From Bacteroidales bacterium (GTDB lineage: Bacteria > Bacteroidota > Bacteroidia > Bacteroidales > P3), in contig JAFVBB010000004.1 in NCBI GenBank assembly GCA_017480225.1, positions 1-64,000 on the forward strand: a DNA stretch of 64,000 nucleotides, written 5' to 3'. Made by a program: the position numbers and the translations under genes. Below, piece after piece: positions 26,637-36,233 of this stretch. The stretch's first letter is position 1, and the number at the start of each line of letters is the position of its first letter. Below the pieces are notes generated by a model. That model was not told where the DNA came from and searched no databases. It saw only the letters and a program-made list of their open reading frames with translations.

Positions 26637-27518
26637 ATGCCTGTGAACACCCGCAACCTACGCTTCCGCAGCAACCGAGTGGCCGATATTTTGTCGCTCT
26701 ACCACACCGAGCTCGACCCGCTCTACGGCCCGCACGAGGTCACAGCCATGGCCGAACTGCTGTTCGAAGGCCTGCTGGGATGGAGCCGCACACGACTGCT
26801 CGCCTCACGCCAAGACACCATCGACCAAAGCGACCTGTTGCGCCTGCACTGGGCACTCGAGGATCTGTTGCGCTGGCGGCCAGTGCAACACATAGTGGGA
26901 CACACCGACTTCTGCGGCTGCCATATCGAGGTGAGCCCCGACGTGCTCACGCCTCGCCCCGAAACGGCACAGATGGTGCAGAGCCTGGCCACAGCCACCC
27001 CCCACCCCACACGCGTGCTTGACCTATGCACCGGCAGCGGATGCATAGCCATAGCCCTCAAACGCGCCTGGCCTGACGCAGAGGTGACCGCCCTCGACAT
27101 CTCGACAGCAGCCCTTGCCGTGGCACGCCGCAACGCCGAGGCAAACCAGGCCAGTGTGGAATTCATGCATGCCGACCTGCTCGACGACAGCCTGCGCCTG
27201 CCTATGGGTGCATTTGACCTAATCGTGGCCAATCCGCCCTATGTGCTCCGCAAAGAACAGGCGGCCATGCGGCGCAACGTGCTCGACTACGAGCCGCATG
27301 AAGCCTTGTTTGTGCCAGACAACGACCCATTGCTCTTCTACCAGGCTATAGCCAGACAGGCATCAATCGCGCTGTCACCAGACGGGCTTCTTGCCGTCGA
27401 GGTCAACGAGAACCAGGCTCAGGCCACAGCCTCCCTTCTGGCAAAGGCAGGCCTGCACCCCGAGCTCCACACCGACTTCCGGGACAACCCCCGCTGGATT
27501 ACCGCAACCAGCCGATAA
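26637..27518 (+). CDS. prmC: Release factor glutamine methyltransferase
   Basis: A 293-residue SAM-dependent enzyme that methylates the GGQ glutamine of RF1 and RF2. The SAM-binding motif is VLDLCTGSGCIAIALK and the substrate-Gln motif is NPPYV. An N-terminal five-helix domain (residues 1-90) binds the release factor. It begins 1 base after the rnhA stop. Convergent with dtd, with 109 bases between. Confidence 0.96.
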   Translation: MPVNTRNLRFRSNRVADILSLYHTELDPLYGPHEVTAMAELLFEGLLGWSRTRLLASRQDTIDQSDLLRLHWALEDLLRWRPVQHIVGHTDFCGCHIEVSPDVLTPRPETAQMVQSLATATPHPTRVLDLCTGSGCIAIALKRAWPDAEVTALDISTAALAVARRNAEANQASVEFMHADLLDDSLRLPMGAFDLIVANPPYVLRKEQAAMRRNVLDYEPHEALFVPDNDPLLFYQAIARQASIALSPDGLLAVEVNENQAQATASLLAKAGLHPELHTDFRDNPRWITATSR

Positions 27519-27627
27519 CAGAGAAACATCAACAATTCCTGTTCTATGACCGTTCTTATGTATCAATTCAAAGCACAGACGGCGTTAAAACGGAGTCAAG
27601 GCAATATCATTGGGATCTAATGGCAGG

Positions 27628-28089
27628 TTAGAAGTCGTCACGCAGGTGACTGTCCATAACGATGGTCACCGGGCCGTCATTCACCAATGTCACCTGCATG
27701 TCGGCACCAAACACCCCGGTGCTCACATCTATCCCAGACAACCGCTGCAGGCCGTCTACAAAAGCCTCATAAACCGGTCGGGCATGGTCGGGCTTCGAGG
27801 CGCGTAAATAACTGGGGCGGTTGCCTCTGCGTGTGGAAGCCATTAATGTGAACTGACTCACCACCAGCAGTCCAGCACCTTCCACGGCAGTCAAAGGCAG
27901 ATTCATCATCCCGTCGACATCGTTGAAAAGGCGCATCTGAACCACCTTGCGGCACAGGTAGTCGATGTCCTGATCCGTGTCTTCGTCGCAAATACCTACC
28001 AGCACCACCAATCCACGACCTATGCGGCAGTGCTCGCTGCCATCGATGCTAACCGCAGCCTCACGTACTCGTTGAATTACCAGTCTCAT
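27628..28089 (-). CDS. dtd: D-aminoacyl-tRNA deacylase
   Basis: A 153-residue DTD that removes D-amino acids from mischarged tRNAs. Motifs: MRLVIQRVREAAVSIDG, LVVSQFTLMAST (the SQFT catalytic loop) and the C-terminal cross-subunit Gly-Pro loop NDGPVTIVMDS. Length matches the family. It follows the helicase gene by 98 bases with no promoter box seen between, so it may be cotranscribed with it. Confidence 0.97.
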   Translation of the reverse strand: MRLVIQRVREAAVSIDGSEHCRIGRGLVVLVGICDEDTDQDIDYLCRKVVQMRLFNDVDGMMNLPLTAVEGAGLLVVSQFTLMASTRRGNRPSYLRASKPDHARPVYEAFVDGLQRLSGIDVSTGVFGADMQVTLVNDGPVTIVMDSHLRDDF

Positions 28090-28187
28090 TTTCTATACAC
28101 GTTTTCTGGAGTTTACTTCCCTACTGCATGACTGACGATACGATTGGCATTGCCCCGTTGCAGTAAACGCACATGGCAGCAAGTCAT

Positions 28188-30470
28188 TCACGTGGAAACT
28201 ATCGTGAGCTTGGCAAACTTCAAAAGGAGCTGCTTGTTGCCAGCCGTCTCAAAGAATACATTGGCCTTACGCGAGTCGCCATTTCCCTCGACAGTAAGAA
28301 CCTTGCCCATACCAAACTTGGCATGGCTGACCTTCATGCCCGGCATGATACTATTGATTTCGGCTGGGGTGTTGGCTGCCGTGGGGCCTTGAGGCGCGGC
28401 TGTCTGGCGTGGCTGCATGGATGAGGGTTGCTGACGGCCAGCGTTGAAGAAGGCCCGCGGCAGGGTGCCAACCTCCGGAAAGTCGCGCTGGCGTGGCATC
28501 TCAATGTAGCGTTCATCTATTTCCTCCACAAAGCGGCTCATTTCTCCACTAGTGCGCTGGCCGTTGTTGAAGCGAGTTTGGGCGTAGGTGAGGGTCACCT
28601 GTTTTTCAGCGCGGGTCACTGCCACGTAGAACAGACGGCGCTCCTCCTCCAGGTCGGCACGCGTCGCGGCCATGAACGAGGGGAATACCTGTTCCTCCAT
28701 GCCAACCACATAGACGTAAGGAAACTCCAACCCCTTGGCGGCATGAATGGTCATAAGGCTCACCTTGTCAGCGTCCTTGTCCTTATCTTTGTCCTCGCTG
28801 GTATACAGTAGCACCTGTTGAAGGAACTCGTCGAGTGTACGGAGCGGTTTCTGCTGATCATCTGTCAGTTCCTCAAGGTTGTCGACGCCCTCACAAAATT
28901 CCTGTACACCGCCCAGCAACTCCTCTATGTTCTCCATCCGCTCGGCGCTTTCAGGCTCGTCGTCTTCGCGAAGAGCCTTCATTATTCCACTGCTATACAC
29001 GATTTGTTTTGCGAGCGTAAAGGCATCGACCGTCGGCACCTGCGAGGCGAAACGTTTGATGAGGTATACAAATTCGGTTATTTTCTGCACCGTTCCTGAA
29101 GAAAGGCCAAGTCCGAAATCGGCAATATTCTCGAGCACTGTCCATACGCTCACGTCGTTGTCGGCCGCAGCCACTCGCACCTTGTCCATGGTGGTCTGAC
29201 CAATGCCACGCGCCGGAAAGTTAATGACACGCACAAGACTCTCATCATCGTGCGGGTTTACGGCCAGGCGCATGTATGAGAGTGCATCCTTGACCTCCTT
29301 GCGTCCATAGAACGAGATGCCCTGATAGATGCGGTATGGTATGTTCATACGCCGCAACGCATCCTCAACAGCGCGCGAAAGCGAGTTCTGGCGGTAGAGA
29401 ATGGCGAAGTCACGGTAGTCGGCGTCATCACCCAGACGTGTGTGCTGTATGCTGTCTGCCACACGCGACCCCTCGTCGCGCTCATCGGCGCAGCGCATCA
29501 GGCGCAACTTGCCACCATCGGCGTTGTCGCTCCAAAGCTCTTTCTGGATTTGGTCGTGGTTGTGTCCGATGATACTGTTGGCTGCCTGCACAATGCACTT
29601 TGTGGAGCGGTAGTTTTGCTCTAACTTGAAAAGCTTCATCTGCGGGTAATCGCGGCGGAAATTGAAAATATTCTGGATGTTTGCGCCACGGAAAGCATAG
29701 ATGCTCTGCGCGTCGTCGCCCACAACGCATATATTCTGATGGCGTGCGGCCAGTTTTTTTACAATAAGGTACTGGGCAAAGTTGGTGTCCTGATACTCGT
29801 CGACCATGATGTACTTGAACCTTTGCTGGTACTTCAGCAAGACATCGGGGAAGTCGCGCAAAAGAATGTTCATGTTGAACAGCAGGTCGTCGAAATCCAT
29901 GGCATTGCTGTTGTGCAGCCGTTGGTCGTAGGCTTGGTATATCTGGCCTATGGCAGGCCGCTTGGCGTCCTGATCGGTTTGCTGTATCTCAATATTCTCC
30001 TGATAGTCCTGAGGCGAGAGGAGATTGCTTTTAGCCATGGAGATGCGACTGGCCACATAGGAGGGCTTGTATACCTTCGGGTCGAGGTTGAGCCCCTTGA
30101 CTATCGTTTTTATGGCATTTTTACTGTCATCGGAGTCGTAGATAGTGAAAGAACTGGTATATCCCAACTTCGAGCCGTCGCCACGCAGCAGGCGGGCAAA
30201 AACCGAGTGGAAAGTGCCCATCCAGATGTTCTTTGCCTCCGGGCCTACCAGCTTGACTATACGCTCCTTCATTTCGCCGGCAGCCTTGTTGGTGAAGGTC
30301 AGTGCCAAAATACTGAAGGGGTCTACACCTTTCTCAATCAAGTGCGCTATGCGGTAGGTCAGTGTGCGGGTCTTTCCGCTGCCGGCTCCGGCAATAATCA
30401 TCACAGGCCCTTCGGTGCAGGCCGCCGCCTCGCGTTGAGGTTCATTCAGTTGCTCAAGTAATTCACTCAT
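28188..30470 (-). CDS. pcrA: UvrD/PcrA-type DNA helicase
   Basis: A 760-residue superfamily 1 3'-to-5' helicase for repair and conflict resolution. Walker A is GAGSGKTRTLTYRIA; motif Ia LALTFTNKAAGEMKERI; motif II VDEYQDTN; motif III GDDAQSIYAFRGA; motif IV LEQNYRST; motif VI VAVTRAEK. The PcrA-like C-terminal tail with a FGMGKVL Tudor-type segment is present near the end. Start taken at MSELLEQLNEPQREAA; the upstream extension lies over the promoter. Confidence 0.96.
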   Translation of the reverse strand: MSELLEQLNEPQREAAACTEGPVMIIAGAGSGKTRTLTYRIAHLIEKGVDPFSILALTFTNKAAGEMKERIVKLVGPEAKNIWMGTFHSVFARLLRGDGSKLGYTSSFTIYDSDDSKNAIKTIVKGLNLDPKVYKPSYVASRISMAKSNLLSPQDYQENIEIQQTDQDAKRPAIGQIYQAYDQRLHNSNAMDFDDLLFNMNILLRDFPDVLLKYQQRFKYIMVDEYQDTNFAQYLIVKKLAARHQNICVVGDDAQSIYAFRGANIQNIFNFRRDYPQMKLFKLEQNYRSTKCIVQAANSIIGHNHDQIQKELWSDNADGGKLRLMRCADERDEGSRVADSIQHTRLGDDADYRDFAILYRQNSLSRAVEDALRRMNIPYRIYQGISFYGRKEVKDALSYMRLAVNPHDDESLVRVINFPARGIGQTTMDKVRVAAADNDVSVWTVLENIADFGLGLSSGTVQKITEFVYLIKRFASQVPTVDAFTLAKQIVYSSGIMKALREDDEPESAERMENIEELLGGVQEFCEGVDNLEELTDDQQKPLRTLDEFLQQVLLYTSEDKDKDKDADKVSLMTIHAAKGLEFPYVYVVGMEEQVFPSFMAATRADLEEERRLFYVAVTRAEKQVTLTYAQTRFNNGQRTSGEMSRFVEEIDERYIEMPRQRDFPEVGTLPRAFFNAGRQQPSSMQPRQTAAPQGPTAANTPAEINSIMPGMKVSHAKFGMGKVLTVEGNGDSRKANVFFETAGNKQLLLKFAKLTIVST

Positions 30471-30494
30471 GTCTTTCACGTGCAAAATGAGGCA

Positions 30495-30502
30495 CAAAAT
30501 TA
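30495..30502 (-). promoter_or_regulatory. pcrA promoter -7 box
   Basis: Minus-strand TAATTTTG followed by TGCC, 24 bases before the helicase start. Confidence 0.55.
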
Positions 30503-30698
30503 CACATTTTCCGCAACATGGCTGCATTTTTTTATCCACACCCCAAGCCTTGTCGCGCCGCTCCGACGGCATGTGGCACTGGCACAATCATCCAATCGCA
30601 CCCGGCAATCACCGTCAGCACAGCGCCATAGGGTCGGACTAACTGTTGCACGGCAAATATTTTTTGCAGTCCATCGGCCACAAATGGATATTTTTGCG

Positions 30699-30706
30699 TA
30701 AATTTG
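30699..30706 (+). promoter_or_regulatory. Promoter of the 30.7-34.4 kb operon
   Basis: TAAATTTG followed by CAGC, 39 bases before the first ATG; a second overlapping candidate TATTTTTG is at 30689. Confidence 0.6.
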
Positions 30707-30745
30707 CAGCGGTGTTTTCATGTAACCAAAAACCGACACTGCCCT

Positions 30746-31516
30746 ATGGATTACCACAAGCGAGAAGAGGAGTTATTCGAGCGCTGGTCGCAGCGAGCCC
30801 GCAAGCTGCGCGAAAGCGAGGACATTACCAAAGACGGGCTGCTCTATCGTGGCGAGCTGTGGTTCGACGGCTACCAGCAAGTGCATCGGCCAGCCAACGA
30901 AGAGAGCCTGTGGGATGATGCCAGTATGCGACTGCTGGTGCTGAGCAAAGAACTCTACGACGAGGACGGCTGGGACATACGAGCTGAGAGCGGTCGAGTG
31001 CCATCGCCCAGACTTACTTGCCGCACGGCCTATCGCTTTTTCCCCAACCTCGAGCGGTGGGTGTATGGGCTGATGAATACACCCGACCGCAAGGTGACGC
31101 CATTCTCAAGGCTGGGCAGCGAAACCAAGCTGCAAGGCTTTTACGAGAATGCCCCGCTGGCTCGTGTCAACTGCAAAAAACAGCCTGGCACACACGCGGC
31201 CAGCAACACAGTGTTGCAGAAATACATGGAGAACTATGCCGACCTGCTTGCCGGTCAAATAGCCATGTACGAAGCCGACATCATACTCTGTCTGGGCGGT
31301 CAGGGTGTGCTGGTCACATTCCTGCGCAAGCACGTGTACAACGACCTTCAGGAAGTCAGCCCGCGAATATACTACTCGCCGTCGGCCGGTGTGGTGGCAG
31401 TGAGGCAATACCACCCCTGCTACAGCGTGTACAGCCCGGCCGAGATGTACCAGCCCATGGCGGCTGAATATCAAGCATTCCTCAAAGAACACCCAGAATT
31501 CCCGCACCAACGCTAA
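30746..31516 (+). CDS. Unknown protein, possible uracil-DNA glycosylase superfamily relative
   Basis: A 256-residue soluble protein. I see a charged N-terminus, a beta strand MRLLVLSKELYDEDGW and later ADIILCLGGQGVLVTFLRKH followed by VAVRQYHPCYSVYS. The order of a LVLSxE strand and a late HP motif vaguely recalls the uracil-DNA glycosylase fold (motif 1 and HPS motif), but the catalytic residues are not convincing. Sequence is related to no family I can name. It is the first gene of an operon with galM (5 bases), a MerR regulator and comM. Confidence 0.55.
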   Translation: MDYHKREEELFERWSQRARKLRESEDITKDGLLYRGELWFDGYQQVHRPANEESLWDDASMRLLVLSKELYDEDGWDIRAESGRVPSPRLTCRTAYRFFPNLERWVYGLMNTPDRKVTPFSRLGSETKLQGFYENAPLARVNCKKQPGTHAASNTVLQKYMENYADLLAGQIAMYEADIILCLGGQGVLVTFLRKHVYNDLQEVSPRIYYSPSAGVVAVRQYHPCYSVYSPAEMYQPMAAEYQAFLKEHPEFPHQR

Positions 31517-31520
31517 TCGC

Positions 31521-32519
31521 ATGGACAGCATCATAATCCACACTATGCGACTCGGCCAGCTTGAGGCCACTGTCACCAATCTGGGCTGCCGCATCATGAA
31601 GCTCTGCATTGGCGGCACCGATGTGGTTCAAGGTTTTGACCAGGCCGAGGACTACATGCCAGCAAACCACGCCAGCGACTTCGGGGCGGTAATAGGCCGC
31701 TACGCCAACCGCATTGCAGGCGGCAGGCTCACCATTGACGGTCACACATTCCAGTTGCCGCAGAACAACGGCCCCAACTGCCTGCATGGCGGCCCGCTCG
31801 GATGGCAGTATGCACTGTGGCGCGTAGAACAGGCTTCCGACACATGCATCAGGCTGGTATTGACCAGTCCCGACGGCGACCAGGGATTCCCTGGCGAGGT
31901 ACAGGCCAGCGTGGTCTACACGCTTGAAAGTCCGGCCACATTGCGCATCGACTTTTTGGCCACCAGCGACAGACCCACCGCAGTCAACATGACCAACCAC
32001 AGTTACTTCAATCTCAGTGGCGACCTGTCGTCCAATATCGGAGGCCACCTGCTGCACATTGACAGCGACCTCTTCACACCAACCGACAGCACAGCCATAC
32101 CATTGGCCAGCCATGCTCCTGTCGACGGCACACCGTTCGACTTCCGCTCCATAAAACCCATCGGGCGCGACATCGAAGCCGGTCATCCGCAACTGGTGAT
32201 TGGGCATGGCTACGACCATAACTTTGTACTACGCAATCCAGGGCTTGACCATGCCTGCGCCACACTGGCCTGTCCGTCCAGCGGCATTGTCATGGAGGTG
32301 CGCACAACCGCCCCTGGAGTTCAGCTCTACACTGGCAACTTCCTCGACGGTGTACGGGGCAAGGGCGGCAGCGCCTATGGACGACGTAGCGCGGTGTGCC
32401 TCGAGACGCAGCAGTACCCCGACTCACCAAACCGCAACTGGCCCGAAAGCACAGGCATTGTAAGTCCCGGCAAACCACTGCGCTCCTCCACCATGCTGCT
32501 CTTCAACACCATTCGCTGA
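31521..32519 (+). CDS. galM: Aldose 1-epimerase
   Basis: A 332-residue mutarotase that interconverts alpha- and beta-hexoses. Signatures: VIGRYANRIAGGRLTIDG, NCLHGGPLGWQ (first His), TNHSYFNLSG (second His) and PSSGIVMEVRTTAPGVQLYTGN with the catalytic Glu in the LETQQYPDSPN loop. No signal peptide, so cytoplasmic. It starts 4 bases after the unknown gene and is followed by a MerR regulator after 7 bases. Confidence 0.95.
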   Translation: MDSIIIHTMRLGQLEATVTNLGCRIMKLCIGGTDVVQGFDQAEDYMPANHASDFGAVIGRYANRIAGGRLTIDGHTFQLPQNNGPNCLHGGPLGWQYALWRVEQASDTCIRLVLTSPDGDQGFPGEVQASVVYTLESPATLRIDFLATSDRPTAVNMTNHSYFNLSGDLSSNIGGHLLHIDSDLFTPTDSTAIPLASHAPVDGTPFDFRSIKPIGRDIEAGHPQLVIGHGYDHNFVLRNPGLDHACATLACPSSGIVMEVRTTAPGVQLYTGNFLDGVRGKGGSAYGRRSAVCLETQQYPDSPNRNWPESTGIVSPGKPLRSSTMLLFNTIR

Positions 32520-32526
32520 CCCCACA

Positions 32527-32841
32527 ATGGATAAAAAACTGTACTACACCATTGGCGAGGTGGCCGAGGCCGTGGGCGAGCCCCAGTCAGTGCTGCGATT
32601 TTGGGAGAAGGAGTTCGACAGCCTGCGCCCGGTGAAAAACAAGCGAGGTGTTCGCTACTACACCGAAGCCGACCTCGACCTTGTGCGCCGGATATGTTAT
32701 CTGACGCGCACATGCGGATACACACTCGAGGGTGCGCGCGAGCAACTGCGCACACGCAAACTCGACGACCCCAAACAGACCATCGCAAACAACCTTGTCG
32801 AGGTGCGCCGCTTCCTGGCCGCGCTCAAAGACACCCTCTAA
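32527..32841 (+). CDS. MerR-type transcriptional regulator
   Basis: A 104-residue small MerR-family DNA-binding protein: the winged helix YTIGEVAEAVGEPQSVLRFWEKEF and KRGVRYYTEADLDLVRRI are diagnostic. The C-terminal helix is short, with no cysteine cluster, so no metal sensing is visible. Bacteroidota carry this type widely with unknown effector. It sits between galM and comM. Confidence 0.9.
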   Translation: MDKKLYYTIGEVAEAVGEPQSVLRFWEKEFDSLRPVKNKRGVRYYTEADLDLVRRICYLTRTCGYTLEGAREQLRTRKLDDPKQTIANNLVEVRRFLAALKDTL

Positions 32842-32850
32842 CCTTGACCA

Positions 32851-34389
32851 ATGCTCGTTAAGACCTACGGCAGCGCCATCATCGGAGTCGACGCACTGAC
32901 GGTGACCATCGAGGTGAACATCACCAACGGCCTCGGCTTCAACATGGTCGGCCTGCCCGACTCTGCAGTGAAGGAAAGCGCGCAGCGCATCTCGTCGGCC
33001 TTCGGTGAATCGGGCTTCCACATCCCTGGCAAACGCATCATCGTCAATCTGGCGCCAGCCGACCTCAAAAAGGAGGGCGCGGCCTACGACCTTCCCATTG
33101 CCGTGGGCGTGCTGGCCGCAGGAGGCAGCATTCCGGCCGACAGTCTGGCCGACTACATCATCATGGGCGAGTTGGGGCTCGACGGCTCGCTGCGCCCTGT
33201 CAAAGGGGTGCTGCCCATCGCCATAGAGGCGAGAAAACGCGGCTGCAAGGGCATCATCATACCCTCTGCCAACGCCCGCGAGGCCGCAATAGTGAACAAT
33301 CTGGAGGTCTACGGCGCCGATTCATTGCGCCAGGTGGCCGACTTCCTGGCCGGCACACAACCAATAGAGCCCACCGTGGTCGACACTCGCGCCGAGTTCG
33401 CCAGTTCGCTGGGTCGCTACGACTACGACTTTGCCGACGTCAAGGGGCAGGCTGGGGTGAAACGCGCCCTCGAGATTGCCGCCGCAGGCGGCCACAACGC
33501 CATCATGATAGGGCCTCCGGGCAGCGGCAAGACGATGCTCGCCAAGCGCATTCCCAGCATACTGCCGCCGCTGACGCTGGGCGAGAGCCTGGAGACCACT
33601 CAGATACACTCCGTGGCCGGCCTCATGCGCCGCGAAGACTCGCTCATCGCCGTGCGTCCGTTCCGCGCGCCTCACCACACCATCAGCGATGTGGCCCTGG
33701 TGGGCGGTGGTGCCAACCCCAAACCGGGCGAAATCAGCCTGGCCCACAACGGAGTGCTCTTCCTCGACGAACTGCCGGAGTTCAAGCGCACCGTGCTTGA
33801 AGTGCTGCGCCAGCCCATCGAGGAACACCGCGTCACCATCAGCCGCGCCAGGCAGACCATCGACTACCCCGCATCTTTCATGCTCGTGGCCGCCATGAAC
33901 CCCTGCCCCTGCGGCTACTACAACCACCCCACCATCGAATGCACCTGCCCGGCAGGTGCCGTCAGGCGCTATCTGGGCAAGGTCAGCGGACCGCTGATGG
34001 ACCGCATCGACCTGCACATAGAGGTCACACCCGTGTCGGTTGGCGAGCTTTCCGACAACGCAAGGGCCGAAAGCAGCGCCTCAATCCGCGAGCGCGTGAT
34101 GGCAGCCCGCGCCATGCAGACCGCCCGGCTGGCCGAAGCCCGCGGTGTGCACTGCAACGCACAAATGACCAGCCGCCTCACCCGCGAGCACTGCCGCCTC
34201 GACGGCGAGTGCAGCCGCATCATGGAGCAGGCCATGAACCGCCTCGGCCTCTCGGCACGCGCCTACGACCGCATACTGCGCGTGAGCCGCACCATAGCCG
34301 ACCTCGACGGCAGCGACTCCATACGCTCCTACCACCTGCAGGAGGCCATCACCTACCGCAGCCTCGACCGCGACTCGTGGGGGCAGTAG
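32851..34389 (+). CDS. comM: ComM/YifB family magnesium-chelatase-like AAA+ ATPase
   Basis: A 512-residue ComM helicase, which promotes branch migration during uptake of DNA in competent bacteria. A Lon-protease-like N-terminal domain (residues 1-190) is followed by Walker A GPPGSGKT, the zinc-binding-like PCPCGYYNHP motif, arginine finger and LSARAYDRILRVSRTIADL at the C-terminus. It ends 2 bases before the convergent ABC exporter gene, leaving no room for a terminator. Confidence 0.95.
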   Translation: MLVKTYGSAIIGVDALTVTIEVNITNGLGFNMVGLPDSAVKESAQRISSAFGESGFHIPGKRIIVNLAPADLKKEGAAYDLPIAVGVLAAGGSIPADSLADYIIMGELGLDGSLRPVKGVLPIAIEARKRGCKGIIIPSANAREAAIVNNLEVYGADSLRQVADFLAGTQPIEPTVVDTRAEFASSLGRYDYDFADVKGQAGVKRALEIAAAGGHNAIMIGPPGSGKTMLAKRIPSILPPLTLGESLETTQIHSVAGLMRREDSLIAVRPFRAPHHTISDVALVGGGANPKPGEISLAHNGVLFLDELPEFKRTVLEVLRQPIEEHRVTISRARQTIDYPASFMLVAAMNPCPCGYYNHPTIECTCPAGAVRRYLGKVSGPLMDRIDLHIEVTPVSVGELSDNARAESSASIRERVMAARAMQTARLAEARGVHCNAQMTSRLTREHCRLDGECSRIMEQAMNRLGLSARAYDRILRVSRTIADLDGSDSIRSYHLQEAITYRSLDRDSWGQ

Positions 34390-34391
34390 AC

Positions 34392-36221
34392 TCAACCCAC
34401 GCTGGCCACAATCTTGTCAACATTCATGCTTCGCGTTGACGCGTCGAAGATTTCCTTGTAGAGCCCGCCCTGGCGGTATACCTCCTGCGGCGAGCCGTGC
34501 TGCACGCAGTGCCCGGTGTCGAGCACGTAGAGCGTGTCGGCATCGATTATCTGGCCTATGTTGTGGCTGATCACCACCACCGTGCGCCCTTGCTTGATGG
34601 CGTCGATGGAGTTCCTTATCTGCTCCGTGGCGATGGCGTCGAGGCTGGCCGTGGGCTCGTCGAGGAAAATAACCGGCGGATCCTTGAGGAACATGCGGGC
34701 AATGGCCACCCGCTGCTGCTGGCCGCCACTGAGCTGGAGGGCATTCGTCTGGAAACCGTCGGGCAAAGCCGCCACCTGGTCGTAGATGAAGGCCTTACGC
34801 GCGGCCTCCTCCACCTGTTCGCGCGTGGCGTCGGGGCAGCCGTAGCGTATGTTGTCCTCCACCGTGCCGCTGAAGATGTGGTTCTTTTGCAGCACCAGTC
34901 CCACATTGTCGCGCAGCGTGCGCGTGTCCCACTCTTGCAGCGGCACCCCGTCGAGGGTGATGCTGCCGCTGTCGGGCGAGTAGAACTTGTCGAGCAGGTT
35001 CACTATGGTGCTTTTGCCAGCGCCGCTCAAGCCCACCAGCGCCGTGGTGCGGCCTGGCTCTATGACCAGGCTCATGTCGCGCAGGGCATGGGTGCCGCCT
35101 GGATAGGTAAACTCCACGTTCTTCATCTCGAAGCACCCCCGCACGCGCCCGTCGCCCTTCCACGCGCCGCTTTCCTCCACCTCGCCGTCGGCGTCAAGCA
35201 GGCCGAAGAAGCCCTCGGCGTAGACCAGCGCGTCGTTGAGGTCGTCGTATATGCGGTGCAGCTGGCGTATCGGCGCGCTGACGTTGCTGAACAGCATCAC
35301 GTGGTACATAATCTTGCCTATGGTCATGCCCGGGTAGCCGGTGAGCACCAGGTAGGCCGTCAGGATGATTATCAGCACCGTGCCAATCTGCTCAACGAAG
35401 GTCTTCAGCCCGTCATAGAGGAACGATATGCGGCGCGTCTGCATCTGCAGCCCGGTGCTCTTGTCCTGCAGGGCAGCCTGCTTGGCGGCCTCAACCTGCT
35501 CGCGGTTGAACGACTTGATGACACCCATACTCTCGATGATGTTCAGTATGCCGTTGCTCAGCTGCTGGTGGGTGCCGAACACGCGGTGGCGCCAGCCCTT
35601 CATGCGTCGCCCCTGCACGGCGGTGATCCAGAAATAGACGGGGATTATGGCCGTGGCCACCAGCCCCACGTACACATTGGCCGCATACATCAGCGCCAGC
35701 GCCAGCACAGCGCTGGTGAAGAGGGGCAGGATGTCGATGAAGAAGTTCTTAACCGTGTTGCTCAGGCTCATGATGCCACGGTCAATGCGCGTCTGCAGCT
35801 TGCCCGGCTCGTTGCCGTCCTGGCTGAAGAAGGCCATGCGGAACTGCAGTATGCGGTCGACCACGCGCAGCGACAGGTCGCGGCTCACGCGGATGCGTAT
35901 CTTCTCGCCGAAGAAGCGCTGTCCGAAGGTGGCCAGGGCGGAGAGCAGCTCCTTGCCCAGCAGCACCGCGCTCACCACCGCCAGCAGTGCTGCGGCGGCA
36001 CCCGCCACAGCGGCGCCCTCCTCGCGGTGCAGCAGGGCGTTGATGCTGTCGACCGCGCGGTCGAGCACCACGGCGTTCACCTGCGCCATGAGCGACCCCG
36101 CCAGCGTGAGCAGCAGCGTGGCCGCCAGCAGCCACTTGTAAGGCAGCACGTAAGGCGCCAGCCTCCGCAGCAGCCCGCCTATGCCCATGCGCGACGACGC
36201 GCCGTTGTTGTCGTTTGCCAT
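34392..36221 (-). CDS. ABC transporter, fused permease and ATPase
   Basis: A 609-residue half-size exporter: a six-helix transmembrane domain (residues about 20-320) and an ATPase domain with Walker [10 protein letters not shown], signature LSGGQQQR, Walker [13 protein letters not shown] and the H-loop ISHN. It probably works as a homodimer, exporting lipid or small hydrophobic compounds; MsbA-like, but a specific substrate cannot be read. The tcdA gene ends 12 bases upstream. Confidence 0.94.
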   Translation of the reverse strand: MANDNNGASSRMGIGGLLRRLAPYVLPYKWLLAATLLLTLAGSLMAQVNAVVLDRAVDSINALLHREEGAAVAGAAAALLAVVSAVLLGKELLSALATFGQRFFGEKIRIRVSRDLSLRVVDRILQFRMAFFSQDGNEPGKLQTRIDRGIMSLSNTVKNFFIDILPLFTSAVLALALMYAANVYVGLVATAIIPVYFWITAVQGRRMKGWRHRVFGTHQQLSNGILNIIESMGVIKSFNREQVEAAKQAALQDKSTGLQMQTRRISFLYDGLKTFVEQIGTVLIIILTAYLVLTGYPGMTIGKIMYHVMLFSNVSAPIRQLHRIYDDLNDALVYAEGFFGLLDADGEVEESGAWKGDGRVRGCFEMKNVEFTYPGGTHALRDMSLVIEPGRTTALVGLSGAGKSTIVNLLDKFYSPDSGSITLDGVPLQEWDTRTLRDNVGLVLQKNHIFSGTVEDNIRYGCPDATREQVEEAARKAFIYDQVAALPDGFQTNALQLSGGQQQRVAIARMFLKDPPVIFLDEPTASLDAIATEQIRNSIDAIKQGRTVVVISHNIGQIIDADTLYVLDTGHCVQHGSPQEVYRQGGLYKEIFDASTRSMNVDKIVASVG

Positions 36222-36233
36222 TTCAACTGTTGT

